A stretch of DNA of 64,000 nucleotides from CAVUCH01 sp963697705 (GCA_963697705.1 CAVOPA010000017.1:1178001-1242000); one strand, 5' to 3'; positions 33,867-43,539 are shown, counted from the stretch's first letter. The notes: generated by a model not told the origin, from the letters alone. Numbers and translations: made by a program.

Positions 33867-34283
33867 TCAGTGTGGCAGCCTGGGACGTAGTCTCCCGTAT
33901 GTCCACGTGCCCGCCAGCGCGCTCAGCAGCGTGACGAGCATCACCGGCAGCCCCGCGCCGACGAGCGCGACAATCGGACCCGGACAGGAACCTGTCAGCG
34001 CCCAACCCAGACCGAATGCCGCGCCGCCGACCACGTAGCGCACGCCCCGGCCGACCGTCTTCGGCGCCATGCCGAGCGGCGTTCCATCCGCGGTCTGCAG
34101 CGCGAGCCGCTTGATCATCAGGAGCGAGATCGCGGCCGTGACGACCGCCGTGCCGATGATCCCGTACATGTGAAACGCGTCGAAGCGGAACATCTCCTGG
34201 ATGCGGAACCACGACACCACCTCCGCCTCCACGAGGACGATGCCGAACCCGCCGCCGAGCAGGAAGTACGGGATGAGCGCCAT
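33867..34283 (-). CDS. YeeE/YedE-family sulfur transporter, C-terminal half
   Basis: A 138-residue, four-helix membrane protein. AFGLGWALTGSCPGPIVALV carries the conserved cysteine used in thiosulfate or sulfur relay by YeeE/TsuA-type transporters. Ends GTWTYGRLRPRLPH. Its partner half is encoded 4 bp upstream on the same strand, so the transporter is split in two genes. Together with the MBL-rhodanese gene 26 bp downstream it forms a module for uptake or efflux and oxidation of reduced sulfur. Confidence 0.9.
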   Translation of the reverse strand: MALIPYFLLGGGFGIVLVEAEVVSWFRIQEMFRFDAFHMYGIIGTAVVTAAISLLMIKRLALQTADGTPLGMAPKTVGRGVRYVVGGAAFGLGWALTGSCPGPIVALVGAGLPVMLVTLLSALAGTWTYGRLRPRLPH

Positions 34284-34287
34284 GTGA

Positions 34288-34848
34288 TCACCCGAAAAGG
34301 ATCGGCAGCAGCAGGTACGTGCCCGCCAGGCCGCCGGCGAAGAATCCGCAGACGGCGATGAGGGATGCCGGCTGCGCGTCGGCGAGACCGGCGATGGCGT
34401 GGCCCGATGTGCAGCCGCCCGCGTAGGCGGTGCCGAACCCCACGAGAAACCCGCCGACCACCATCGAGACGAAGCCCTTGACGGTGAGGAGCGCGCCCCA
34501 CGAGAACACCTCGCGCGGCGCCAGGCCCGTCAGGTCGTGCAGCCCGAGCTGCTGCAGTGCGGCGATCGTGTCGGGCGCCAGGGCGATGGCGGATGGCGGC
34601 GCGACGTACCAGGCGATAGCGGCTCCGACGAAGATCCCGGCCACGAACGCCAGGTTCCACGAGCCAAGCCGTCGCCAGTCGTGCGAGAAGTACTCGATGC
34701 CGCACGGCGCGACTGCGGCGCACACGTGGCGCAGGTTGCTGGAGATCCCGAACGGCTTGTTCCCGAGCAGCAGCAGGGCCGGCACCACGAGTCCGATGAG
34801 CGGTCCGGCGATGTACCAGGGCAGCGGGTGCGGAAACAGGTTCGACAT
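34288..34848 (-). CDS. YeeE/YedE-family sulfur transporter, N-terminal half
   Basis: A 186-residue membrane protein starting at ATG 34848, with about five helices: WYIAGPLIGLVVPALLLLGN, FVAGIFVGAAIAWYVA, SMVVGGFLVGFGTAYAGGCTSGHAI, LIAVCGFFAGGLAGTYLLLP. GGCTSGH carries the conserved cysteine of the family. It is the first gene of the sulfur operon. An REP-like palindrome lies about 45 bp upstream of the start. The open frame extends further upstream but is not coding. Confidence 0.9.
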   Translation of the reverse strand: MSNLFPHPLPWYIAGPLIGLVVPALLLLGNKPFGISSNLRHVCAAVAPCGIEYFSHDWRRLGSWNLAFVAGIFVGAAIAWYVAPPSAIALAPDTIAALQQLGLHDLTGLAPREVFSWGALLTVKGFVSMVVGGFLVGFGTAYAGGCTSGHAIAGLADAQPASLIAVCGFFAGGLAGTYLLLPILFG

Positions 34849-34890
34849 CGGCGTGTGCGTGATCCTGCGGCAGGCCGCCTGTCCGCGTCT

Positions 34891-34912
34891 GCCCACCTGA
34901 AGGCGGGCACAC
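34891..34912. repeat. Single REP-like palindrome
   Basis: GCCCACCTGAAGGCGGGC followed by ACACACGG, one arm mismatch (GCCCACC). It lies in the divergent gap between the sulfur operon and the VOC gene. The rest of the gap (to 35097) shows no gene. Confidence 0.72.
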
Positions 34913-35097
34913 ACGGATCGTGAACGTCGAATAGAGTCGGCCGGGAACTCGCCATCTTACCTCAAGGGGCGCGACTCCAACGTCGCACGCCCAGCACGCC
35001 GGCAGACTCGTTATGATGTGGGCCCGACTGGACACTCAAACGTGACGGGGCTCGTCTCCGTGAGCAAGCCAGGACGGCGCCTGTCGATAGGACGGGC

Positions 35098-35445
35098 ATG
35101 AAGCTCAATCATCTGAATCTAACAGTGACCGACGTAATGGAGACGCGCGCGTTCCTGGAGAAGCACTTCGGGCTTCGCGGCGGCGAGGGCGGCAACCAGG
35201 GGATGCAGGTCGTCTACGACGACAACGGGCTGGTGCTCACGCTGATGAAGGGCAAGCCCTCGGACGTCACGTATCCACCCAGCTTCCACGTGGGTTTCAT
35301 GCAGCCGAGCGAAGCGCGCGTGAACGAAATCAACCAGGGCCTGCGTGATGACGGGTTCGACGTGCCGCCACCCAGCCGCCAACACGGCGCGTGGACGTTC
35401 TATTTCCGCGCGCCGGGCGGCTTCGTGATCGAGGTGCTCGGGTAA
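35098..35445 (+). CDS. VOC-superfamily (glyoxalase-like) protein
   Basis: A 115-residue single-domain protein starting MKLNHLNLTVTDVMETRAFL, typical of the vicinal-oxygen-chelate fold. Candidate metal ligands are H5, H94 in the FYFRAPGGFVIEVL end-strand region and E112. Two half-site beta-alpha-beta-beta-beta units are visible. Such proteins include glyoxalase I, fosfomycin-resistance and ring-cleaving enzymes; one domain alone suggests a dimer with unspecified substrate. It converges on the DinB gene with a 38-bp gap. Confidence 0.85.
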   Translation: MKLNHLNLTVTDVMETRAFLEKHFGLRGGEGGNQGMQVVYDDNGLVLTLMKGKPSDVTYPPSFHVGFMQPSEARVNEINQGLRDDGFDVPPPSRQHGAWTFYFRAPGGFVIEVLG

Positions 35446-35483
35446 CGGCCCGCGTGCAGAGCGCGAACTCGCACGAGCATGCC

Positions 35484-35990
35484 CTACGCGAACTGCTGGT
35501 CGTCTGCAGATGGACCGTAGATCGCCGGCACGGGCTGTTCGGTGAGTCGCAGATAGACGGTCAACTGCCCGCGATGGTGTGCGAGGTGATTGAACGTGTC
35601 GCGGAGCACGATGTGCCGCGGCAGGTCCATCACCACCTTCCCGCCGGCGAGCAGCCGCCAATTGGTGGTCATGAGGAAGTCGTCGGCCGTGCGGGACAGG
35701 GTCTCGCGTGCCTGCACGACGAACCGGTCGAGCGTCTCGACGAGCTCGGAGGTGGACGGCTGCTTGTAGCCGCCCTGCCCGGGCGGCGGCGTGAGGTCGA
35801 GCTCCTCCTGGTCGATGACGAGGCTCACCCACGACGGCATGGACGCGACGAGGCCCGCGAGCCGGCCGAGCGCCATCGAACGCGGGTGGGGCGCCCAGTC
35901 GTCACGGCCCTGCGGCACGCGCTCGAGCACCCGGCGCGTGCGGGCGGCCTCCCGATCGAGCTCGGCCTGGAACAGCTGGGTTAGATTCAT
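35484..35990 (-). CDS. DinB-family protein (DUF1993/DUF664-like)
   Basis: A 168-residue protein from ATG 35990 (GGAG 7 bp upstream). LFQAELDREAARTRRVLERV opens the first helix; RLAGLVASMPSWVSLVIDQE carries the region where the first metal ligand lies in the family, and NHLAHHRGQLTVYLRLTEQP ends with the two conserved histidines. It resembles the DinB subfamily that ends VPAIYGPSADD, common in Acidobacteriota. Role unknown, probably a metal-dependent thiol transferase. It is not in an operon. Confidence 0.85.
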   Translation of the reverse strand: MNLTQLFQAELDREAARTRRVLERVPQGRDDWAPHPRSMALGRLAGLVASMPSWVSLVIDQEELDLTPPPGQGGYKQPSTSELVETLDRFVVQARETLSRTADDFLMTTNWRLLAGGKVVMDLPRHIVLRDTFNHLAHHRGQLTVYLRLTEQPVPAIYGPSADDQQFA

Positions 35991-36162
35991 CGTGCGACTC
36001 CGATCCTGAACGACAGGTTGTGCCATCAAGGCTAGAGTGCGCGCCCGCATTCTGCAAGCGCGGCGGTCCGTGCACGCCTGCCGTGCACGGCCGGAGCGGA
36101 CAGGCACGCGCGGCGCCCCCGCACCTCCTCTTGACGTCCCACATGAGAGCTGCCACGCTGTG

Positions 36163-36185
36163 CTCCTGTAGGCATCGCACAGGAG
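36163..36185 (+). promoter_or_regulatory. Hairpin sequestering the PadR ribosome-binding site
   Basis: CTCCTGT (36163-36169) pairs with ACAGGAG (36179-36185) across a 9-nt loop. The 3' arm contains the AGGAGG Shine-Dalgarno of the GTG start at 36191. In RNA this would hide the ribosome site; in DNA it is also a dyad that a dimeric regulator could bind. The function is inference. Confidence 0.55.
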
Positions 36186-36190
36186 GCTGC

Positions 36191-36532
36191 GTGGGCGACA
36201 ACAGGTCGGAGATCCTTCAAGGCACCCTCGACCTGATGGTGCTGAAGACGCTCGATGCCATGGGCCCGCTGCACGGGTACGGCATCGCTCGTCGTCTCGA
36301 GCAGATCAGCGAGCAGGCGCTTCAGGTGAACCAGGGCACGGTGTACCTGTGCCTCATCCGGCTCGTCCAGAAGAAGTGGATCACCGCCTCCTGGGGCACG
36401 TCGGAGAACAACCGCCGCGCGAAGTTCTACGCCCTCTCGAAGGCCGGCCGGAAGCAGCTCGCCGCTGAGACCGAGAACTGGGCGCGCGTGGCAGGCGTGA
36501 TCGCACGCCTCCTGCAGCTGGCGCGGAGGTAG
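36191..36532 (+). CDS. PadR-family transcriptional regulator
   Basis: A 113-residue protein starting at GTG 36191, preceded by AGGAGG at 36181. It reads RSEILQGTLDLMVLKTLDAM, GPLHGYGIARRLEQISEQAL, NQGTVYLCLIRLVQKKWITA and ENNRRAKFYALSKAGRKQLA, all PadR signatures. Five bases separate it from the broken ADOP gene. The ribosome site lies in a hairpin. It probably represses its own operon, as with the other PadR-ADOP pairs in the window. Confidence 0.9.
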   Translation: MGDNRSEILQGTLDLMVLKTLDAMGPLHGYGIARRLEQISEQALQVNQGTVYLCLIRLVQKKWITASWGTSENNRRAKFYALSKAGRKQLAAETENWARVAGVIARLLQLARR

Positions 36533-36537
36533 ACGCC

Positions 36538-39177
36538 ATGTGGACGAGACTGGTCGAGTGGAGCGCCCGCGTGCGCGCCGTCTTCACAGCCGGCGTACTC
36601 GATCGCGAGCTCGACGAGGAGCTCGAGGCGCACCTCGCGATGCTCACAGACGAAAACCTCCGGCGAGGGCTGGCGCCCGATGACGCGCGGCGTGCGGCGA
36701 TCGTCCGGCTCGGCAATCGCGAGTCGACGAAGGAGCTGCACCGCCGAACGCGCGGCCTGCCGGTGCTCGAGACGATCGGGCAGGACCTGCGGTTCACGCT
36801 GCGTTCGCTCCGTCGTGATCCCGGCTTCACGACGTTCACCGTGTTGATTGTCGCGCTCGGCATCGGCGCGAGCGCCACGGTGTTCAGCGTCGTGAACGCC
36901 GTCCTGCTCCGGCCGCTCCCGTTTCCCGACGCTGACCGGCTGGTGTGGATTGCCAACAGCGGCACCGATGGCGTGTCGGGCCGCACCGTGCCGGTGTTCT
37001 ACTTCACCGACCTGCGCGACCAGAACCGCTCGTTCGTCGACATCGCCGCGTACTTCGCGTTCTACGGCGTCGGCGACAGCAAGCTCACGAACGCGGGCGA
37101 GCCGCAACGCCTCAGCGGCGTGCCTGTGTCGCAGAACTTCTTCTCGGTGCTCGGCGTCGTTCCGCAGCTCGGGCGCACCTTCAGCGACGACGAGTGCCGG
37201 TTCAACGGTCCGAAAGCCGTACTCCTCAGTCACCGGTTGTGGGTGGCGCGGTTCGCGTCCGACCCGGCCATCGTCGGGCGCAAGCTGACGCTGAACGATG
37301 CCCCGGTCACGGTCGTCGGCGTGCTGCCCGCGTCGTTCGACTTCGCGACGGTCTTCGCGCCCGGCACTCTCATCGACGTGTACTTCCCGTTCCCGCTCAC
37401 CGCCGAGTCGAACCGGTGGGGCAACACCCTGGCCATGGTTGGACGCCTGAAGGCGGGCGTGACGACGGCGAGTGCGCAGTCGGAGGTTGACGTCCTTGCC
37501 CCGCGGATCCGCCGGCGCGATCCGGACCGCGTCTTCCACCCGCGGGTCAGCCTGCTCAGTGAGTACGTGAGTGGCGGTGTCCGGCTGGCGCTCGTAATCC
37601 TCGCCTGCGCGGTCGGCGTGGCCATGCTCATTGTGTGTGCCAATCTGGCGAATCTGCTCCTGGCGCGGACGGCGGCACGGCAGAAGGAGTTGGCCATTCG
37701 CGTCGCGCTCGGCGCCGGACGCGGACGCCTGATCCAGCAGGTGCTCACGGAGAGTGTCGTGCTGTCGCTGGCGGGCGCGCTCGTGGGGCTGGCGCTGGCG
37801 GCGGCGGGCACGCGCGGCATCGCCCACCTGAGCGCGTTCAGCATTCCGCTGCTCGACACCGTGCGCCTCGACGCTGGTGCCCTCGGGTTCACTGTCGCCC
37901 TGGCAGTGCTGACCGGTCTCGTCTTCGGCGTGGTCCCGGCCGCGCACGTGCCCGCGCTTGGCGCCCACGAGTCGTTGAAAGACAGCACCCGGGGATCGAC
38001 GGCCGGAAAACGCCGCACCGGCATTCGCGATGCGCTCGTCGTATCCGAGATTGCGCTCGCGTGCGTGCTGCTGGTCGGCGCCGGCCTGCTGATTCGCAGC
38101 CTCGTCCGGGTGCTCGACGTCAATTTGGGATTTCAGCCCGAGCGAGCGGCGGCCCTGCGGATCGATCCAGGCGCCAAGTACGCGGATCGTACCCAGCGGA
38201 ACGCGTACTACGACGAGGCGTTGCGCCGGGTGCGATCGATCGCGGGCGTCGGCGGCGCAGGCGTGACCGACGCGCTGCCGCTCGGCGGCAACCGGAGCTG
38301 GAGCGCAATGGCGAAGGGGCACCCGTACACGCGCGAGAATCCTCCGCCCGAGGCGTTCGTGCGGGTGGTGAGCGACGGCTACTTCAGCGCCATGGGGATC
38401 GCATTCCGTGCCGGACGCGATTTCACGGAGCACGATCGGGAGTTCGATGGCGCCTCGTCATCATCGTGAACGAGACACTGGCGCGCACCTGTGGCCTGGT
38501 GAGGATCCGATTGGCCGGACGATGACCGCTGATACCGAGCGCCAGGTGATTGGCGTCGTCAGCGACGTGCGGCATCTCGCCCTCGAGGAAGCCAGCGGCT
38601 GCGAGATGTACCTGCCCATCCGGCAGACCGACGACTACAGTTCGGTCGATCTCGTCGTTCGCACGGGCTGCCGCCTGCCGCGCTCGCGTCGGCCGTGCGG
38701 ACGGCCCTGGCGCCGCTCGATCCGGATGTGCCGGCCAACGAGTTCAGGACACTGCAGCAGCTCGTCGACCGCGCGGTCTCGCCGAGGCGCTTCGTCGTGT
38801 TCCTCCTCGGTGCATTCTCCCTGTTTGCCGTCCTGCTCGCGTCGCTGGGGATCTACGCCGTGGTTTCGTACGCGGTGGGGCAGCGCACGCAGGAGATCGG
38901 CATCCGGATGGCGCTCGGCGCGTCCGAGCGCGACGTGCAGGCGGGCGTGATCCTGCAGACCCTCCGGCTGGCGGCCGTGGGCATCGTGCTCGGCCTCGCT
39001 GCGTCGTGGATGTTCGCGTTCGCGCTCCGGGGGCTGCTCTTCGGTGTGGCCACCACGGATCCCCCGACGTTCGCCGCGATGGTGGCGATCCTCACGGCTG
39101 TTGCCGTAATCGCGGGCTATCTGCCGGCGCGCCGTGCTTCCAGGATCGACCCGTCGGTGGCCCTACGAACGGACTGA
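36538..39177 (+). pseudogene. ADOP permease gene with three frameshifts
   Basis: The first frame (36538-38469) codes for 643 residues of a normal ADOP protein: prefix VLDRELDEELEAHLAMLTDE, first unit with LIVALGIGASATVFSVVNAV and LILACAVGVAMLIVCANLAN. Near 38455 the frame shifts to VIIVNETLART, near 38490 to LWPGEDPIGRTM and VIGVVSDVRHLALEEASG, and near 38690 back to DPDVPANEFRTLQQL and the final helices ending ARRASRIDPSVALRTD. Each shift has the same sign, as if a base were lost three times in about 240 bp. Joined, the product would be about 880 residues. Either an assembly artefact or a decaying gene. Confidence 0.85.
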
Positions 39178-39349
39178 CACGTCCCAGTGCCGTGCAGACG
39201 CGAGGGCACCGGCGCCGCGCACGTCCGCACTCCGGGTGATAAGGGACTGAGGCGACCGATGGGTGCTCGTCGATGATGGCCGCGGACGCGCTGACAGGCC
39301 GTAGCCAAGCCATGGCCGTCGTTTTGTCCCCCGAAAGCAGGCGCGGCGC

Positions 39350-39896
39350 CTACACCGGTTGCTGCAGCAGAATCAGGGCCCTGGGCCAGAGGCAGCGCTC
39401 CTCGAGATCCAACTGCTCGTCCAGCAGCAGCGCAAGCAGGTCGAGATCAGAGTCCAGAACGGCCTCATCGACAAGCTCGGGCGACCCAGCCACATCGGTG
39501 GCCGCACGCCAGAGCTCGGCGGCTATCGAACGCAGCCGACTGTGCTCGTCCTCGAGCGTCATGATCATCTCGCAGAGAGCGTCGCGAGCAGCTCTGGTCA
39601 GGCGCCAGGCCACGCTCGACTTTGACGATGGCGGGGCAGAGAATGTGATCTTTGAGCCAGACGTGCTCGTCGATTGTGTCGCAGAGCGAGCTGAAGATCT
39701 TCCTCAGACGGTGGTAACCTTCGCGGCGTTCGTGGTCGGACGGCCCGATCTGCGACAGCAGCGACCTGATGGCCTCGATTCGCCTGTGAGTCGGCTGCCG
39801 GTACCGCTCATTCAGGTGGCTGACGAGATCGCTGAGGCAGCGCGAGGTCCATTCGGCTTCGCATGGGAAGGGCACGGGATAGCTGAGTTTGCTCAT
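39350..39896 (-). pseudogene. Frameshifted hemerythrin-like RIC (iron-sulfur repair) protein
   Basis: The first frame from ATG 39896 reads LSDLVSHLNERYRQPTHRRI, then a HLN/HRR helix and TIDEHVWLKDHILCPAIVKV, di-iron ligands of the RIC/ScdA/YtfE hemerythrin domain. Near 39610 the frame shifts by one and continues TRAARDALCEMIMTLEDEHS, RLRSIAAELWRAATDVAG and LLALLLDEQLDLEERCLWPR, the second half with the remaining His/Glu ligands. Joined, about 180 residues. RIC proteins repair Fe-S clusters damaged by nitric oxide or peroxide. The Crp/Fnr gene lies divergently 332 bp away and may control it. The shift may be an assembly error. Confidence 0.8.
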
Positions 39897-40006
39897 GTTT
39901 TCGGGGAACCCCTCGTTTGTCGCGCGGAGGCACACCGCCGCGAACGCTAGACCGCGAGATTAGCCGGCGGTTCGAACGCTGTCGTTGACGGAGAGCAAGG
40001 ATCCGA

Positions 40007-40102
40007 TAAGGGCCGAGGGCGTAGGGCTGAAGGCTACGGGTGGGTTCTAGTGGCTGAGGCATCGGCGCAGCCGCCGATCCGTTAGCCCTTGGCCCTCAGC
40101 TT
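40007..40102. repeat. Opposed heptanucleotide tracts
   Basis: TAAGGGC, CGAGGGC, GTAGGGC, TGAAGGC, TACGGGT at 40007-40041 and TTAGCCC, TTGGCCC, TCAGCTT at 40082-40102. The two arrays have 7-bp period and are reverse-complementary in unit, so they could pair across about 40 bp. They occupy the divergent gap between the RIC gene and the Crp/Fnr gene, which holds no other gene. Confidence 0.82.
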
Positions 40103-40228
40103 TGGCTCGAGTCGAGCCAGACGGATGAGCCGCTTTGTGATCATCGAAACGCGTGCGCAGCAGCATCGGATGCGACACACCGCAGAAGCTCCCGGCACGT
40201 ACAACGCTCAACGATCGGACAATCGAGC

Positions 40229-40966
40229 ATGACTGCCGCCGCTCGTCATCGGGCCCTCGTGTTCGAAAGCCTTCCCGCCGACGTGGCCGAATGCTGTGTT
40301 CGGCTCGGACAGAGCATGACCGCTGTTCGCGGCACGGTGCTGGCAGGCCAAGGCGAGGAGGCGGTTCGCTGTTACTACGTGCGCAGCGGCTACGCGAAGG
40401 TCACCTCGGCAACACCAGATGGCCAGGAAATCCTCGTCGGTTTCATGGGCCCGCGTGACGTGATCGGTCAGGCCGCCGCCATGGAGAGTGGAGACCGGTA
40501 CCTCGCCACGACTGCTGCCTGCGAGACGATGGAACTCGTCGCGTGGACCCGGGCGACGGCGCTGCAGCTCGCCGAGCGCTTTCCGAACGTCCACGCGCGG
40601 CTGGACGCGTTGCTGGGGCGGAATGCCGAGGTCCTGCTGAAGCGTCTCCACACGGTAGGGCAAGGCAGGGTGCCGCAACGGCTCGCGAGTGCCGTGCTGG
40701 AACTCGCGACCCGACACGGGACACGCGATTCCATTGGCATCGCACTGGGGCCGCGTGTCACGCGAGAAGACCTGGCGGCTCTGACGGGGAGCACCCTCTA
40801 TACGGTGAGCCGCGTGCTCGCCGCCTGGCAGCGCCTGGGTCTTTTGACGTCTCACCGCGGACGGATGCATCTGATCGATCCGTCGCGACTGCGGGTGCTT
40901 GCGCGGGGTGATGCGGATGCCGCGACGTCGGGGGAAAAGGCGGGGTCTTCAGTCGAGCAGCGATGA
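40229..40966 (+). CDS. Crp/Fnr-family transcriptional regulator
   Basis: A 245-residue protein. The cyclic-nucleotide-binding-like domain (about 20-135) has VLAGQGEEAVRCYYVRSGYA, VGFMGPRDVIGQAAAMESGD and YLATTAACETMELVAW. The C-terminal winged helix has IALGPRVTREDLAALTGSTL, YTVSRVLAAWQRLGLLTSHR. No Cys cluster for an Fe-S cofactor is evident, so it is more like NnrR/Dnr-type or Crp-type than Fnr. Next to a RIC gene, it is a candidate nitric-oxide or redox-responsive regulator. The start at 40229 is used; an upstream frame is not coding. Confidence 0.9.
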   Translation: MTAAARHRALVFESLPADVAECCVRLGQSMTAVRGTVLAGQGEEAVRCYYVRSGYAKVTSATPDGQEILVGFMGPRDVIGQAAAMESGDRYLATTAACETMELVAWTRATALQLAERFPNVHARLDALLGRNAEVLLKRLHTVGQGRVPQRLASAVLELATRHGTRDSIGIALGPRVTREDLAALTGSTLYTVSRVLAAWQRLGLLTSHRGRMHLIDPSRLRVLARGDADAATSGEKAGSSVEQR

Positions 40967-41010
40967 CGAGAGCGGTCGCGCGCGGCAACCCCTCTCGTGG
41001 CGAAAGTGAT

Positions 41011-43539
41011 CTACTCGCTGCGCAGCGCGACGATGGGCTCGATCGACGCCGCCCTCCGCGCGGGAATCCAGGCCGCGAGCGTTGCAATCGTGACGAGTAC
41101 CACGGCCGCGGCGGTGTAGCTGATCACGTCAACGGGCGGAACCTGATACAGCAGCCTGGTCATCTGCTGCGCGGCCGCGAGTGTGAGGGGCAGCCCGATC
41201 GCCAGCCCCAGCGCCACGATCACCAGCGCGTCGCGCATGACCAGCCACAGCACGGCCCCGCGTCCCGCGCCGAGCGCGATCCGCACGCCGAGCTCCGGCG
41301 TCCGGCGCGTGACGTGATAGGCCAGGATCCCGTAGAGCCCGAGGCACGCCACGAGCAGCGCAGTCGCGCCGAAGACGGCGGCGAGCAGTGCGACGGTGCG
41401 TTCCTGTCCGGTCAGGGCGCGCACGCGTGCCTCGAGCGTCGACACCTCCATCACGGGAATGCGCGGGTCCACCGCGCCGAGCGCGACGCGCACCGCGTGT
41501 GCCGCGTCGGTGGCAGGACCGCTGGTGCGCACCTCCACGCTCGTGAGGTACTCCTCGCTCTGTGACGCGAGTCGATAGGCTGCATTCGGCGTGGCGCTTC
41601 GCAGGTCGTTGTAATGGGCGTCTGACACCACACCTACTATCTCGAAGGCGTCCGGCCCGATCGGCCCGCCGCTGTTCCAATGGCGTCCAATCGGATCCCT
41701 GCCTGCGAAGAAGCGTCGCGCCATCGTCTCGTTGATGATGGCGGCGTGGCCTTTGGGGTGGTCCGCCGGGCCGAAGAGCCGCCCCCGCTTGAGCGTGAGG
41801 CCCACGGTCTGAAAGTACTGAGGCGTGACCACATCCTCCTGCACTTCCAGCGGCGTGTCGCGCGGCGGCTGGAATCCTTCGACGTTCAGGCTGCTCACGC
41901 GCGCGCCGCCACTGAGCGGGCCGTGCAGCGACAGGCTGGCCGACCGGACGCCGGGGGTCGTCTCGAGCCGCTCCACGATCGCCCGGTGCAGCGCGTCCAG
42001 CCGTTCGAGCCCGTATCCCGCGGCGCGCGGATCAATCCGCGCGATCACCACGCCATCCTGGTTGTAGCCGACCGGCACCTGGGCGAGCTGCTGCAGCGTT
42101 CGAGCGAAGAGCGCGGCGACGCTGAGCAGCAGCACGGTCAAGGCCAGTTGCGCCACCACCAGCAGGCGTCCGGCCGAATGGCGGCGGCGTTCGCCTCCCA
42201 CGATCCGGCCGAACGCATTCAAGGTCTCGGCTGGATCCACACGTGACGCCCGCAGTGCGGGGAGCAGGCCGAACCCGAGTGCGGTGAGAACAGAGGTCGT
42301 CGTCGCAAAGAGCAGCACTCGACGATCGAGCGCGAGGTCCATTGCCGGGCCGGTCCGGCCGGGCGCGAGCAACGCCAGCAGCACATCGCACCCCCAGCGC
42401 GCCGCCACGATGCCAAGGGCGCCACCGGCCAGTCCGAGCAGCAGGCTTTCGGCCAGCAGCTGCCGCACGATCCGCCAGCGTCCGGCCCCGATCGACGCGC
42501 GCACGGCGAGCTCACGCCGACGCGATGCCGAGCGCGCGAGCAGCAGTCCCGCCAGGTTCGCGCAGGCGATCACCAGCAGCAAGCCGACCATGGCGAACAA
42601 CACCGCAAGCGGGGACTGCAGCTGCTCCCGCATCCGCGACAACCCGTGGCTGCCTGGCGCGAGGACGACATGCCGGGCCTGCAAACGCCGGCGCACGTCC
42701 GGATCCGTGCCGTAGCCAGGCCTCTTGGCGAGCTGCTGTTGCAGCAGGCGGGTGAATACGTCTGCGACGGCATGACGGTCGCGGTCGGTTCGGGCGCGGA
42801 GCACGACGGTCAGCCATGCGACCTCCGGCTGTGGAACCCACGGCTGGTCGAGATCGCCATTCTCGACGTCGGCGTTGTTCGCATAGCGCACGACGCTCTG
42901 CATCATCACCGGCACCCAGACGTCGGCCCGGGTGTCCGCCACTGTACCGAAGAACCCCGGCGGGGTGACGCCGATGACCGTCAATGCGGCACCGTTCACG
43001 GTTATCAGCCGGTTCACGATGTCGGGGCGGCGTCCGAACCGTCGCGCCCAGAACGCGTCGCTCAGGACGGCGACGGGGTGGGCACCGATCGAGCGGTTGT
43101 CCGCCGGCTCGAGCAGGCGCCCGACCTGCGGCCTGGTCCCGAGCACGGAGAAGTATTCGCCCGAGACCAGCTGCACGCGGCCAATGTCGTCCGGCCTCGG
43201 CGCCGCAGCCGCTCCTTCCGTGATGAGCATTCGCACGACCGACGACGACACACACATGTCCGCGGACCCGTGCACCACGTCACGCGCCTGTTCGAAGAGC
43301 GGGTACGAGAAACGGCTCGAGCTGCCGCTCGCGTCTTCGACCTGCGCGATGTACAGCTGTCCTGGCGCGCGGACCGGCAAGCTCTTGAGCACGACCGCGT
43401 CGGTCACGGTGAAAATCGCCGTCGCGCCGCCGATGCCGAGCGCCAGCGAGGACACGGCCACGAAGGTGAACCCCGGGCTACGCCGAAGCAGTCGCGCGGC
43501 GAACCGCAAGTCGGCCCAGAATTCCGCGAGGATGCGCAT
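41011..43539 (-). CDS. ADOP-type ABC permease without adjacent PadR
   Basis: An 842-residue protein that starts directly with the first permease unit (RRSPGFTFVAVSSLALGIGG), lacking the PadR-type prefix of the other copies. LLVIACANLAGLLLARSASR, LLVVAQLALTVLLLSVAALF and the last block LLVACLGLYGILAYHVTRRT, ELGVRIALGAGRGAVLW, ending IPARRAASIEPIVALRSE. It is therefore a different subgroup of the duplicated permeases. No ATPase and no PadR gene flanks it: the 530 bp upstream hold only repeats. Substrate unknown. Confidence 0.92.
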   Translation of the reverse strand: MRILAEFWADLRFAARLLRRSPGFTFVAVSSLALGIGGATAIFTVTDAVVLKSLPVRAPGQLYIAQVEDASGSSSRFSYPLFEQARDVVHGSADMCVSSSVVRMLITEGAAAAPRPDDIGRVQLVSGEYFSVLGTRPQVGRLLEPADNRSIGAHPVAVLSDAFWARRFGRRPDIVNRLITVNGAALTVIGVTPPGFFGTVADTRADVWVPVMMQSVVRYANNADVENGDLDQPWVPQPEVAWLTVVLRARTDRDRHAVADVFTRLLQQQLAKRPGYGTDPDVRRRLQARHVVLAPGSHGLSRMREQLQSPLAVLFAMVGLLLVIACANLAGLLLARSASRRRELAVRASIGAGRWRIVRQLLAESLLLGLAGGALGIVAARWGCDVLLALLAPGRTGPAMDLALDRRVLLFATTTSVLTALGFGLLPALRASRVDPAETLNAFGRIVGGERRRHSAGRLLVVAQLALTVLLLSVAALFARTLQQLAQVPVGYNQDGVVIARIDPRAAGYGLERLDALHRAIVERLETTPGVRSASLSLHGPLSGGARVSSLNVEGFQPPRDTPLEVQEDVVTPQYFQTVGLTLKRGRLFGPADHPKGHAAIINETMARRFFAGRDPIGRHWNSGGPIGPDAFEIVGVVSDAHYNDLRSATPNAAYRLASQSEEYLTSVEVRTSGPATDAAHAVRVALGAVDPRIPVMEVSTLEARVRALTGQERTVALLAAVFGATALLVACLGLYGILAYHVTRRTPELGVRIALGAGRGAVLWLVMRDALVIVALGLAIGLPLTLAAAQQMTRLLYQVPPVDVISYTAAAVVLVTIATLAAWIPARRAASIEPIVALRSE

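Noticed and set aside
36427..38433. A 668-codon open frame on the minus strand
   Set aside because: Entirely antisense to the ADOP gene; composition rich in Arg/Glu/His as for shadow frames.
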